DNA of 64,000 nucleotides, from contig CAJUAK010000001.1 of assembly GCA_910584385.1 (NCBI GenBank), positions 62,001 to 126,000 on the forward strand, given 5' to 3'. Positions within the stretch are counted from its first letter, which is position 1. The number at the start of each line of letters is the position of its first letter. Below, one piece after another: positions 51,992 through 60,459 of this stretch. The translations under genes were made by a program, and so were the position numbers. The notes under the pieces were generated by a model that was not told the DNA's origin, ran no database searches, and saw only the letters and a list, made by a program, of their open reading frames with translations. The stretch is from an uncultured Alphaproteobacteria bacterium (GTDB lineage: Bacteria > Pseudomonadota > Alphaproteobacteria > RF32 > CAG-239).

Positions 51992-53160
51992 GCTTTTTTC
52001 TCCTCAAATATTTTTCCGTTAATAATCGTATGTAAGATTTTGCAATCTTGGTTAAAGACAATGACGTCTGCGTCAAATCCCGGAGCAATAATTCCTTTTC
52101 CGGTTTGTTTTAATATATTTGCCGGGTTTGTGGAGGCCATGCGGAGTGCCTGCTCAAAGGTCAGCCCAAAGGAAACGAGATTGTGCACGCCTTCAATCAT
52201 GGTGAGGGCGGAACCGGCGATTACGTTGTCTGATTTGCGATAAAAGCATTTATCCAGGTAAACTTCTTCTCCATTTGCAATCAAAGGCAGCCAGGGCTGT
52301 TTTGCCGGTTTTAGCGAATCGGTTATTAAAACCAATTTATCAAGAGGTTTATATTGTACAAGAAGCTTAATCAGGTTCGGGTTGATGTGAATGCCGTCGC
52401 CGATGATTTCACAAGAAATTTCAGGGTGGATTAAAACCGCGCCGACGGCTCCCGGGTCCCGGTGGTGCATGCGGCTCATGGCATTGAACAAGTGGGTGGT
52501 GTGCAGTATCCGCACCTGCATTCCTTCCAGCATTTGTTCATAGGTTGCGTTTGTGTGCCCGGCTTGGAGGATAATGCCTTTTTCAATGCAGTAAAGGGCT
52601 AATTCACGCATTCCTTTTAATTCCGGCGCTACGGTCATATTAATAATTTTTCCCTGCGCCGCTTTCCAAAGTTTTTCCATTAGTTCCATATTAACCGGCG
52701 AGATGGCTTCCGGCGCTTGCACGCCCAAACGTTCTTCGGAGATAAAAGGGCCTTCCAGATGCAGCCCCAGGATATGTGCGCCTCTTTCTTTTCCCATAGC
52801 TTTGACAACGGATTTTATCTGCTGAATCATTTCAGCTTCCGGTGCTGCATATAAGGTGGGAATAAAAGAGGTAACGCCATAGCGCGGCAGTATCTCAGAC
52901 ATTTTTAAAATAGATTCAGCTGCGTTATCGTCTGTTCCGTAGCCGCCAATGCCGTGAATATGCGAATCTATAAATCCGGGGGCAATAAAGGCTTGGCGCA
53001 CGTCTATAAATTTTACGTTTTCCGGAAAAGTTTTTTTCTTAAAGCGCGTTTCATTGAAGACATCTATGATTTTATTGTTTTTGATATAGACGGCACAATT
53101 TTCCATTACGGAAAAGCCGGTAAAAACTGTGGCGTTATGCAGGCATAAACTTGTTTCCAT
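51988..53160 (-). CDS. nagA: N-acetylglucosamine-6-phosphate deacetylase
   Basis: Removes acetate from GlcNAc-6-phosphate. Amidohydrolase motifs: APGFIDSHIHGIGGYGTDD near the N-terminus (metal and substrate loop), LHLEGPFI (Glu ligand), GHTNATYEQM and HLFNAMSRMHHRDPG (His residues), and VLITDSLKPA (catalytic Asp). 390 residues. First gene of nagA-nagB; no GlcNAc phosphotransferase component is nearby. A TTTACC/TAATTA promoter match lies upstream but is weak. Confidence 0.95.
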   Translation of the reverse strand: METSLCLHNATVFTGFSVMENCAVYIKNNKIIDVFNETRFKKKTFPENVKFIDVRQAFIAPGFIDSHIHGIGGYGTDDNAAESILKMSEILPRYGVTSFIPTLYAAPEAEMIQQIKSVVKAMGKERGAHILGLHLEGPFISEERLGVQAPEAISPVNMELMEKLWKAAQGKIINMTVAPELKGMRELALYCIEKGIILQAGHTNATYEQMLEGMQVRILHTTHLFNAMSRMHHRDPGAVGAVLIHPEISCEIIGDGIHINPNLIKLLVQYKPLDKLVLITDSLKPAKQPWLPLIANGEEVYLDKCFYRKSDNVIAGSALTMIEGVHNLVSFGLTFEQALRMASTNPANILKQTGKGIIAPGFDADVIVFNQDCKILHTIINGKIFEEKKA

Positions 53161-53280
53161 TTTTTATCACCTCTCGAATTGCTATAATTAAAATCTATGC
53201 ATAAAAGGTAAAATTTTTATTATTTGCGGCCGTTAAAATGGATTTTTTTAAGATTATATATAATGGCAAGGAGAAAATGA

Positions 53281-53763
53281 ATGTTAGCAAAAGCAATTTT
53301 TGCAGCCGGCTGCTTTTGGGGTGTGCAGGCTGTATTTGACAATGTTCCGGGGGTAATTGCCACCCGGGTGGGATATATCGGCGGCGTTATACAAAACCCG
53401 ACTTATCGCCAGGTTTGTACGGGGATTACCGGGCATGCGGAAGCTGTTGAAATTACCTATAACCCGAATATGGTCAGTTACAGCCAGCTTCTGGACGTGT
53501 TTTTTGCATCGCATAATCCGACCACGCCAAACCGCCAGGGGGGCGATGTGGGGACGCAATACAGATCGGCTGTTTTTTATCTGAATGATGAACAGAAACA
53601 AACGGCAGCCTTAAAAATTGAGGAAGAAAATTTATCGGGACGCTGGAAAAATCCGGTCGTTACGGAGCTTTTGCCCGCCAAGAGCTTTTACCAGGCAGAG
53701 GATTATCATCAAAATTATCTTAAAAAACAAGAAAAAGGGGCTTGGATGCCGAGGGGAAAATGA
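53281..53763 (+). CDS. msrA: Peptide methionine-S-sulfoxide reductase MsrA
   Basis: Reduces methionine-S-sulfoxide in proteins. The catalytic Cys lies in AAGCFWGVQAVF (Cys11), followed by GVIATRVGYIGG, GHAEAVEITY and YRSAVFY. 160 residues, a short form lacking the longer C-terminal resolving-Cys tail. Good ribosome site (AAGGAG). The next gene encodes MsrB, overlapping its stop by 1 nt. Confidence 0.96.
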   Translation: MLAKAIFAAGCFWGVQAVFDNVPGVIATRVGYIGGVIQNPTYRQVCTGITGHAEAVEITYNPNMVSYSQLLDVFFASHNPTTPNRQGGDVGTQYRSAVFYLNDEQKQTAALKIEEENLSGRWKNPVVTELLPAKSFYQAEDYHQNYLKKQEKGAWMPRGK

Positions 53764-54158
53764 TGGAAAACAAAGAAGAAAAATACCGCGAAATTTTAAG
53801 TCCAGAGCAATATTCCGTTTTGCGGGAAAAAGCAACTGAACGCGCTTTTAGCGGACAGTATTATAATCATTTTGAGCCGGGATGTTATCGTTGCGCGGCT
53901 TGCGGCAACCTTTTGTTTGCCTCAGAAAAGAAATTTGCTTCTCCCTGCGGCTGGCCGAGTTTCAATGAAGCTGTTCCCGGCAGCGTGCGCTTTATTCCCG
54001 ATAACAGTCATGGCATGGTGCGCACGGAAGTTGTTTGTTCAGCCTGCGGGTCTCATTTGGGGCATGTCTTTCCGGACATGATGAGCCAAAGCGGGCAGAG
54101 ATATTGCATTAATTCTTTGGCGCTTAGTTTTTCGAATGCCTGCCGGCGTTCGCTTTAG
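53763..54158 (+). CDS. msrB: Peptide methionine-R-sulfoxide reductase MsrB
   Basis: Complements MsrA by reducing the R-sulfoxide. Two zinc CxxC pairs (CAACG and CSACG), CGWPSFNEAV, VVCSACGSHLGHVFPD and the catalytic Cys in RYCINSLAL. 131 residues from 53763, which has GAGGGG 7 nt upstream; an in-frame ATG at 53742 lies inside msrA. The last 35 nt overlap the convergent glycosyltransferase gene. Confidence 0.96.
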   Translation: MENKEEKYREILSPEQYSVLREKATERAFSGQYYNHFEPGCYRCAACGNLLFASEKKFASPCGWPSFNEAVPGSVRFIPDNSHGMVRTEVVCSACGSHLGHVFPDMMSQSGQRYCINSLALSFSNACRRSL

Positions 54159-54942
54159 AGATTTCCTTAGCCTCTTCTTCAGCCGCTTTTTGAAGCATGT
54201 GGTATTCAAAATATTTGGCGATTTTTAAGAAACGGAAATAAGCGTAAGACGTTGCCATGACAAAGCCCCATAATCCGTTGACAAATTGTCTTTTTATGAA
54301 ATAGTAAATGAGAAATTGCCTGGGAAATTCGGTGATTAGGCGCAGTCTGGAATATTTTTTCTTTTTAGCCAGGGCTGTTTTGACGAGTTCGTCCGTGTAC
54401 ATATTCAGCTTATACCAAAATTGGGTGAGTGTCAGGTATGAATAATGGTGGACACGCGATTTCAGCTGGCCGATTTTTTCACCTTTGGCAACAATGACGC
54501 GGTCATGAGTCAAATCATCGGGCATATAGGCAAAATTTCGGTTATATAAACGGACCAAGTTGTAACCCTTGGCCAGCAGTTTGGGCTTTTTGTCTCCTGG
54601 AAACATATCAAATATCTTAAGCTTATAAGCATTGTGTTTTGGATTTTTTTTCAGCTCGTTTATTTCCCTGATAAGCTTTTCGGAAAGGACTTCATCTGCA
54701 TCTAAAGACAAAACCCAGTCATTGGAACATTGGTTTTGCGCAAAGTGTTTTTGCGATGAAATGTTTTTCCATGGATGGTACATGAATTTTGCACCGTATG
54801 ATTGGGCAATTTCTTCGGTTTTATCTGTGCTGCCGCTGTCGACAACAATAATTTCATCAGCAACTTCCACAAGGGCTTTTAGGGTTTTGGGAAGCCTTTT
54901 TTCTTCATTTAGCGTTACCAAATAAGCCGACAGTTTAATCAT
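54124..54942 (-). CDS. Family 2 glycosyltransferase (WaaE-like)
   Basis: GT-A fold transferase, similar to WaaE/KdtX enzymes that add glucose to the LPS inner core. N-terminal SAYLVTLNEEKRLPKTL, VVDSGSTDKT, the DxD motif in LSLDADEVL, and a C-terminal basic region with FLIYYFIKRQFVNGLWGF that could associate with the membrane. 272 residues. Overlaps TerC by 8 nt upstream and msrB at its 3' end. Confidence 0.88.
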   Translation of the reverse strand: MIKLSAYLVTLNEEKRLPKTLKALVEVADEIIVVDSGSTDKTEEIAQSYGAKFMYHPWKNISSQKHFAQNQCSNDWVLSLDADEVLSEKLIREINELKKNPKHNAYKLKIFDMFPGDKKPKLLAKGYNLVRLYNRNFAYMPDDLTHDRVIVAKGEKIGQLKSRVHHYSYLTLTQFWYKLNMYTDELVKTALAKKKKYSRLRLITEFPRQFLIYYFIKRQFVNGLWGFVMATSYAYFRFLKIAKYFEYHMLQKAAEEEAKEISKANAGRHSKN

Positions 54943-55912
54943 TTTTGATTTCCTTTTCCTCAGAATTTTTTGCTGTGATCAAGGAGGCGGCAATGCCTGA
55001 AAAGATGAGCAAAAAGGTGATAGACAGAGAATGCCAGGCATCCAGGCTGATGCCGATGTGCGGCAGGAATATTTTGCAGCCGATAAAGATTAGGATAATG
55101 GCCAGAGCCGGTTTGAGATATGTAAATTTATTGACGGCAGCGGCCAACAAAAAGTAAAGCGACCGCAGGCCCAAGATGGCAAAAATGTTGCTGGTGTATA
55201 CAACAAAAATATCTTGCGTAATCAGAAAAATAGCGGGGATGCTGTCTACGGCGAAGATGACATCCATCAGCTCAATTGTGAGCAGCGCAAAAAACAGCGG
55301 TGTGATGTAATGCTTTCCATTCTTTTTAAAAAAGAAATGTTCTCCGTGCAATTCATGTGTAACATTGAATCTTTTTTCTATGAATTTGAAAAGTTTTGTT
55401 TCTTTTAACGGGGTCTCTTCTTCCTGAACGATAAGCATTTTTGTTCCGGTGTAAACCAGAAAGACGGAAAAGACATATAATACCCAATGGAAATTGCTGA
55501 CAAGGCTTTCTCCCAAACCAATCATGACCGCACGCATGAGAATGGCGCCGAGAATTCCCCAGAACAAAACGCGGTGCTGGTGTTTTCCCGGAATGTTCAG
55601 GCTGGTGAAAATAAGCGAGATAACAAAAATGTTATCCATGGAAAGGCTGAATTCGACCAAATAGCCGGTGTAAAACAGCATGCCGGTTTCTATCCCTTTT
55701 TCATAAATCACAAATGCGCCAAAAAACAGGGCGATCAGCATATATGAAAGGCAGATTTTTATGGTCTCGGAAATTTTAGGCTCGCTTGCATGCTTATGAA
55801 AAACGAATAAATCCAAGAATAAAATAGTAAGGACGATGGCTCCAAAAATAAGCCACATCCAAGATGTGGGCAAAATTGCGTGATGTGTCAGAATGTCGTT
55901 TAATTTTTCCAT
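54935..55912 (-). CDS. TerC/Alx-family membrane protein
   Basis: Polytopic inner-membrane protein (nine or so hydrophobic segments) of the TerC/Alx group linked to metal, mainly manganese, efflux. Signatures: LVEFSLSMDNIFVISLIF, DVIFAVDSIPAIFLIT (Asp residues in membrane) and SNIFAILGLRSLYFLL. 325 residues. No yybP-type manganese riboswitch could be seen in the short 67-nt upstream space. Its end overlaps the glycosyltransferase start by 8 nt. Confidence 0.93.
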   Translation of the reverse strand: MEKLNDILTHHAILPTSWMWLIFGAIVLTILFLDLFVFHKHASEPKISETIKICLSYMLIALFFGAFVIYEKGIETGMLFYTGYLVEFSLSMDNIFVISLIFTSLNIPGKHQHRVLFWGILGAILMRAVMIGLGESLVSNFHWVLYVFSVFLVYTGTKMLIVQEEETPLKETKLFKFIEKRFNVTHELHGEHFFFKKNGKHYITPLFFALLTIELMDVIFAVDSIPAIFLITQDIFVVYTSNIFAILGLRSLYFLLAAAVNKFTYLKPALAIILIFIGCKIFLPHIGISLDAWHSLSITFLLIFSGIAASLITAKNSEEKEIKND

Positions 55913-55979
55913 AGTTTTTCCTGCCTAAGTTGAACAGCGAATCTTCTATATCATCTTTTCTGTCCTTTGGCAAGAAGCA

Positions 55980-56726
55980 TCAGCCGGGTATGCGTCCGAA
56001 AAATGGCAGCTTTAAGGCAGGGTTAAAGAAATCAATTCCAAAATCCATGCCGAGAATGTTTATTTCTATGCCTTCAACTTTTCCAACGCTTATGCCCAAG
56101 ATTCCCAGAATTGAGAATTGCCATCCCGTATTGCTTTCCGTTGGGGCTATAAATTTTTTGTAGCCGATAAAATCTTTGCCGATGGCGGTGGGCGGAAGAG
56201 AGACCTTTAGCTGGGGCACAGAGCGCAGAATGTGGGATATGAACGTATTGCTGTTTGGTCCCGGATAAGCGCTGTAAATATTTGGATAGGGATAATTTTG
56301 TGCGGCTTTTTCAATCAGGGGAATGGCTTCCTGTGCTTCTTTTCCCCGCAGCTCTCCAAGAAGGACTGGCTTTTGGGCATACCAGTTTCTGTCCGGGATA
56401 TCCTGTGCGATGCTGACCGCGGAGCCGTCGCGGTAAAGTTTCCAGCCGATAACTTGGTAAACGGTGTATGATTTTGCGTTCTCCGGCTTGGTGGCAATCC
56501 AGCTATGCACAGCAAAGTATCCGCGCCAGCTGTAAGTTCTGGCGGCGTACACTTGGACGACGGTCTCCGGCGTTTCTTGGGGAAGCGGTGCGATGCCGGC
56601 GCTGTTTCTGTTTGCCGTGCGCCAGTCTACAAAGTTAAAAACCATATCATAAAGAATTCCCAGCAAAAGGATTGAAGCAAACCCTTTAAATATTTTTTGC
56701 CGAGAAAGCCCAAAACGTTTTATCAA
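55980..56726 (-). CDS. DUF3750 membrane-anchored protein
   Basis: One N-terminal membrane segment (about residues 14-32) followed by a periplasmic domain. Family pattern of DUF3750: VQVYAARTYSWRGYFAVHSW, YQVIGWKLYRDG, YPNIYSAYPGPNSNTF and the C-terminal LGILGISVGKVEGIEINILG (in parts). 248 residues. The family resembles papain-like/cysteine-less hydrolase folds only loosely; its function is unknown. Upstream of TerC on the same strand. Confidence 0.85.
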   Translation of the reverse strand: MIKRFGLSRQKIFKGFASILLLGILYDMVFNFVDWRTANRNSAGIAPLPQETPETVVQVYAARTYSWRGYFAVHSWIATKPENAKSYTVYQVIGWKLYRDGSAVSIAQDIPDRNWYAQKPVLLGELRGKEAQEAIPLIEKAAQNYPYPNIYSAYPGPNSNTFISHILRSVPQLKVSLPPTAIGKDFIGYKKFIAPTESNTGWQFSILGILGISVGKVEGIEINILGMDFGIDFFNPALKLPFFGRIPG

Positions 56727-56871
56727 TTTTTTATTCCGTATGCATATGTTAAATCATCCTTTAATGTAATGCCAAAAATCCGTTTGGCAAGAAATAAATA
56801 TCGATAATCTTGAAAATAGCTTGGAAAATCTTATCTCATAATAAGTAAGCTTTTTAATAAGGAGATTGGTT

Positions 56872-57099
56872 ATGGGAACATTTTTAAAATATGCTTTTTA
56901 TTTGGCATTAATCCTTGTTGTTTATCTGGTCGGCAAAGGGATTTATAATGGGGAAATAACCCAGACAACGACTGTCGGCGAGGTGGTTAATAATGTGGAA
57001 GACGGTGCTAAAACGATGGCAAAAGATGCAAATTCTGCCGTTCAGGAACAACTTGAAGATTATGAACAGCACCCTAAAGCAGAAGTAACTGTTGACTAA
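56872..57099 (+). CDS. Small single-span membrane protein (75 aa)
   Basis: One hydrophobic helix (residues about 4-24) followed by a Thr/Val-rich and an acidic helical tail of 45 residues. AAGGAG lies 7 nt before the ATG at 56872. Family not recognised. Stops 4 nt inside the convergent 143-aa gene. Confidence 0.7.
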   Translation: MGTFLKYAFYLALILVVYLVGKGIYNGEITQTTTVGEVVNNVEDGAKTMAKDANSAVQEQLEDYEQHPKAEVTVD

Positions 57100-57527
57100 A
57101 CGAATTTATCAACTTCTTCTAAAATTTCATTTTTTTCATAAAAGTGTTTGAGGTAGCTGCGGCCTTTGCTTTCAGCTTCCTCATCACGCACAATGGCTTG
57201 GTTGTTATCATAAACGCCGATATTTTTATGATTTTCGGAATAGCCTTCCTGAACTTCATAGATGCCGCTTGCGGCCAAGGCTTCTATTGCGCTTGGCACA
57301 TAATTGGCTCCCGCCGCGATTGTGCGGTTTTCTTCGGTTTCTTCAAATTTTTGTTCATTAGAGTTATTGTTTCGGCTTTCATTTTCTCTGTCATTTTCAT
57401 CACGGACAGTAATGTTGTTTGCCGTATCAATGTGCTCTACAAAAGCTTCCCCGCCGCCAAAATATCGCTGCGTCCTGGATCCTGGATTTGTTGAGCCGCT
57501 TACTCTTCTAGTAGCTGTTACACTCAT
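57096..57527 (-). CDS. Hypothetical hydrophilic protein (143 aa)
   Basis: Ser/Asn/Glu-rich protein, largely disordered by composition, with an NNNSNEQ tract in the middle and no signal peptide or membrane span. AGGAG lies 7 nt before the ATG. No family recognised. Confidence 0.65.
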   Translation of the reverse strand: MSVTATRRVSGSTNPGSRTQRYFGGGEAFVEHIDTANNITVRDENDRENESRNNNSNEQKFEETEENRTIAAGANYVPSAIEALAASGIYEVQEGYSENHKNIGVYDNNQAIVRDEEAESKGRSYLKHFYEKNEILEEVDKFV

Positions 57528-57759
57528 TTTCTTTCTCCTATATTAAGTATAGTGTAACATGTTTTTATTTGTTTTTCCAGTAAAAAATCATCTGGTGGTT
57601 TTCTGGAGCCATTTTCTTCGGGTTCGAAAAATTCACATACCTCACTGTACGGTAAAATTTTTCTCACCTTGAAAATAACTCTATAAAATCCGCCATCTGA
57701 TTTTTTTTGGGAAAAAGGGGCTGGAGCCATTCTTTCGAGGGATAAAAATCCATGCCTTT
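57528..57759. other. Intergenic segment with a short direct repeat
   Basis: CTGGAGCCAT occurs at 57603-57612 and again at 57721-57730, both followed by a T/C-rich TTCG stretch. A 68-codon minus-strand frame (57524-57730) covers the region but lacks a ribosome site and resembles no family. It lies just beyond umuC; no terminator hairpin was recognised here. Confidence 0.3.
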
Positions 57760-59004
57760 TTATGAAACATGAGGAAGCTGTTTCCAGGAATTTATTGAAA
57801 TTTGCGTATGGCGGTTATATCGGTCCGGGGTGCTGTTTTTGAGGCTTTGTGCACCTAATATGATTGTTCCTGTACCGAGGAGCTTATTTAGTTTATCGCA
57901 GGTTTTCATCAGCTTTTCTTCTTTTTTTTCCATTCTTTCCGGGGTGAATAAATTTCCTTGAAGCCTGTTTATTTCTTCTATATTCAGCAACATGACGCCG
58001 GCGCGTTTATATCCTAATCCATTTTGAAAAATTAATTTCAAGCTTTCTTTCATCCCTTTTATAAATTGGCTGGTATCGCAGCTGAAATGCGAAAGCTGGA
58101 AGTTTTGGGAATTATGGTAAAAGGGCTGGCCTTTGCGAAACCGGTTGGTTTCAACAAATGTCATAATGCCGGCTGCGGCCAGCTCGCGTTTTCGAAGCCT
58201 TAAGCAGACACTGGCCGTATAATCGGATAGTATTTGTTCTAATGTTTCTTTTTGAAAAATTTCTTTTTCAAAGCTGCCGGTACACATTAACGATTGGTTT
58301 TCTTCGTGAATGTTGTTAAGAACAGGGCAGTTGTTTAATTCAAGGACGATTTTTTCTAATGATAATCCGAAATTTTCTTTTATGAGCCGTAAAGGCGTGT
58401 TCTTAAGTTCCAGAGCGGTGAATATGCCTAAAAAGTTAAGTTTTGATTTTAAATTTTTGCCAATCCCCCATATTTCGCCAACATCCTGCCGGCTTAAAAG
58501 CGCATCGGTTTCATTTGGGATGTTTAGAAAATGGATTTTATCTTTTATCTTTTTCTTGGCAACGCTCCCGGCTGTTTTGCAGAGGGTTTTGGTTGGTGCA
58601 ATTCCTATTGAAACGGAGATGCCGGTGTTTTGTAAGAGCATGTTTCTCAGTTCCATGGCTTCCTCCAGGCTCTGTTCTGCCGGCATTTTAATAAAGGCCT
58701 CGTCAATGGAATAGATTTCTAATTCAGGATGTTTGCTTTTTATGATCTGCATAATTCTGCGCGAGATGTCTGAATATAATCCAAAATTGGAAGAACATGC
58801 TGTTCCCTGGTGCGATTTTAATAAAGCTTCAACTTTAAAATAAGGCGCACCCATCGGAATCCCGATTGCTTTTGCTTCATAAGAACGCGAGACAACGCAG
58901 CCGTCGTTATTTGACAAGACAACAACCGGGCGCGCTTTCAGTTCCGGATGGAATAAGCGTTCGCAGGAAACAAAAAAATTGTCGCAGTCCAATAAAGCAT
59001 ACAT
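57760..59004 (-). CDS. umuC: Translesion DNA polymerase V subunit UmuC
   Basis: Y-family polymerase that copies damaged DNA. Catalytic motifs: ALLDCDNFFVSCERLF at the N-terminus (metal-binding Asp), NNDGCVVSRSYEAKAIG, and YSIDEAFI (Asp-Glu pair). SVSIGIAPTKTLCK is the palm/thumb region and the C-terminal UmuC extension is present (QGNLFTPERMEKKEEK). 414 residues from 59004, 4 nt after the umuD stop; a longer frame from 59037 would overlap umuD. Operon with umuD behind one LexA box. Confidence 0.95.
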   Translation of the reverse strand: MYALLDCDNFFVSCERLFHPELKARPVVVLSNNDGCVVSRSYEAKAIGIPMGAPYFKVEALLKSHQGTACSSNFGLYSDISRRIMQIIKSKHPELEIYSIDEAFIKMPAEQSLEEAMELRNMLLQNTGISVSIGIAPTKTLCKTAGSVAKKKIKDKIHFLNIPNETDALLSRQDVGEIWGIGKNLKSKLNFLGIFTALELKNTPLRLIKENFGLSLEKIVLELNNCPVLNNIHEENQSLMCTGSFEKEIFQKETLEQILSDYTASVCLRLRKRELAAAGIMTFVETNRFRKGQPFYHNSQNFQLSHFSCDTSQFIKGMKESLKLIFQNGLGYKRAGVMLLNIEEINRLQGNLFTPERMEKKEEKLMKTCDKLNKLLGTGTIILGAQSLKNSTPDRYNRHTQISINSWKQLPHVS

Positions 59005-59008
59005 TCTA

Positions 59009-59359
59009 TTAATATTTACGAAAGCTTGAGGTAACAACGCCCCAAAGGATGAGCGACTCTTCTTTATTTAAATTGACATCGGGATATTTGGGATTGGCCG
59101 CACGAAGGATTTTATTTTTCCCTTTTAAAATGAGGCGGCGCAGGGTTAATTCGTTATTCCATTCAGCAATGACCAATTCTCCGCTTTTGCCGGGGAGCGA
59201 CCTGTCTACGGTTAAAAAATCTCCGTCATGGATGCCTTCCTTTTCCATGGCATCTCCGCTGACCCGAAAAAAGAAAGTGGAGAGAGGGCGCGGATTAAGA
59301 AACCGGTTTAAATCAAGGTTTTCAATAGCGTGGTTTTCATATTGTGCTGCAAAAGCCAT
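59009..59359 (-). CDS. umuD: UmuD'-like protein lacking the catalytic Ser-Lys dyad
   Basis: Partner of UmuC from the S24/LexA peptidase fold. It is 116 residues and begins close to where processed UmuD' begins in E. coli, so it lacks the N-terminal arm that RecA-stimulated self-cleavage normally removes. The motif VSGDAMEKEGIHDGDF has Ala where the family has the nucleophilic Ser (usual GDSM), and NNELTLRRLIL has Arg where the family has the catalytic Lys (TVKR or TVKK). Both codons were read directly (GCC and CGC). The rest of the fold (LTVDRSLPG, ILWGVV) is intact. Start at 59359 has AGGAG 7 nt upstream. Confidence 0.9.
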   Translation of the reverse strand: MAFAAQYENHAIENLDLNRFLNPRPLSTFFFRVSGDAMEKEGIHDGDFLTVDRSLPGKSGELVIAEWNNELTLRRLILKGKNKILRAANPKYPDVNLNKEESLILWGVVTSSFRKY

Positions 59360-59378
59360 TATCGTTCTCCTAAATTTT

Positions 59379-59393
59379 GTTCTATATTTGTTC
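59379..59393 (-). promoter_or_regulatory. LexA operator (alphaproteobacterial SOS box)
   Basis: GTTC-TATATTT-GTTC on the plus strand, an exact GTTC-N7-GTTC direct repeat, the established LexA site of alphaproteobacteria. It lies 20 nt upstream of the umuD ATG and directly downstream of the predicted -10, placed to block transcription. Confidence 0.9.
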
Positions 59394-59396
59394 TTT

Positions 59397-59424
59397 ATCA
59401 TAACCATAAAAATTTGCTTTGCAA
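59397..59424 (-). promoter_or_regulatory. Putative promoter of umuDC
   Basis: Minus strand TTGCAA (59419-59424), 16-nt spacer, TATGAT (59397-59402), immediately upstream of the LexA box. Confidence 0.6.
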
Positions 59425-59472
59425 GAAAAATTTTTGGTGCTAGTCTCTAAAAAAACTTAAGGAGTTGAAAAA

Positions 59473-60459
59473 ATGCAGAAAATTGTTCCAAATCAATTAA
59501 AACCCGGAGATGAAATTCGCGTTATTGCGCCGGCCAGAGGCTTAAAGCTTATTGGTATAGACAGCCGGGAAATTGCCGTTAAACGCCTTAATGATTTTGG
59601 CTTAAAGGTTAGTTTTGCAAGCAATACGACAGATGATAATTTTGATATGATGCTTTCAACAAGTGTTGAAAAACGAGTCGCGGATATTCATGAAGCTTTT
59701 GCCGACCCGCGGGTTAAGGCCGTTATAACGGTTATCGGCGGCGCAAATTCAAATCAGCTTCTGCCATATATTGATTTTGATTTAATTAAAAAGAATCCTA
59801 AAATATTTTGCGGCTTTTCAGATATCACCACTTTAGTTGATTCTATTTATGCAAAGACGGGGCTGGTAACCTTTTATGGGCCGCATTTTAGTACGCTCGG
59901 CATGCTGAAGGGGTGTGCGTATACGTTGGAACATTGGCACAAAATGTTGTTTGGCACAGGCGAAGATGTTATTGCCCCTTCGGCCGAATGGAGCGATGAT
60001 TTATGGTTTCTTGATCAGGAGAAACGCGACTTTATAGAAAACGAAGGATATTGGATGATTAATCCCGGACAGGCGGAAGGGACAATAATTGCTGGAAATC
60101 TTGGAACTTTTTGCCTGCTCTTGGGAACGCCGTTCCGTCCGAAATTTGAAAAAGATACTATTCTTTTTATTGAAGATTGCTTTACTTCTGCCGGGGATAT
60201 CCTGGATTTTGAACGCCATTTGCAAGCATTGATGTATCAGGAAGATTTTGCAAATGTCAAAGCTTTGGTTATCGGGCGTTTCCAGAAAGCGTCGGATGTC
60301 AGCCGGGAAAAGCTTGAGTTTATCTTAAAGTCAAAACCGCAGCTGCAAAATATGCCGATTATTGCCAATGTCGATTTTGGGCATACAACGCCGCTTTTAA
60401 CAATTCCTGTTGGCGGAACGGCGCAGATTAAAGATGCCCGGATTAAAATTAAGATTTAA
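59473..60459 (+). CDS. S66-family peptidase (LD-carboxypeptidase/MccF-like)
   Basis: Serine carboxypeptidase fold that trims peptidoglycan tetrapeptides (LdcA) or inactivates microcin C (MccF). Motifs: GDEIRVIAPARG, VITVIGGANSNQLLPYIDF, the nucleophile Ser in FCGFSDITTL (about residue 115), FIEDC (Glu, about 233) and ANVDFGHT (His, about 302). 328 residues. The C-terminal and GGANSNQLLPYID features lean towards MccF-like members. AAGGAG ribosome site. Divergent from umuDC; convergent overlap of 4 nt with hdaA. Confidence 0.9.
   Translation: MQKIVPNQLKPGDEIRVIAPARGLKLIGIDSREIAVKRLNDFGLKVSFASNTTDDNFDMMLSTSVEKRVADIHEAFADPRVKAVITVIGGANSNQLLPYIDFDLIKKNPKIFCGFSDITTLVDSIYAKTGLVTFYGPHFSTLGMLKGCAYTLEHWHKMLFGTGEDVIAPSAEWSDDLWFLDQEKRDFIENEGYWMINPGQAEGTIIAGNLGTFCLLLGTPFRPKFEKDTILFIEDCFTSAGDILDFERHLQALMYQEDFANVKALVIGRFQKASDVSREKLEFILKSKPQLQNMPIIANVDFGHTTPLLTIPVGGTAQIKDARIKIKI

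Noticed and set aside
55913..55979. Manganese (yybP-ykoY) riboswitch before the TerC gene
   Set aside because: The 67-nt space is too short and shows no matching hairpins.
57524..57730. Minus-strand frame of 68 codons after umuC
   Set aside because: No ribosome site, overlaps the start region of the 143-aa gene and contains the intergenic direct repeat; too weak to call a gene.
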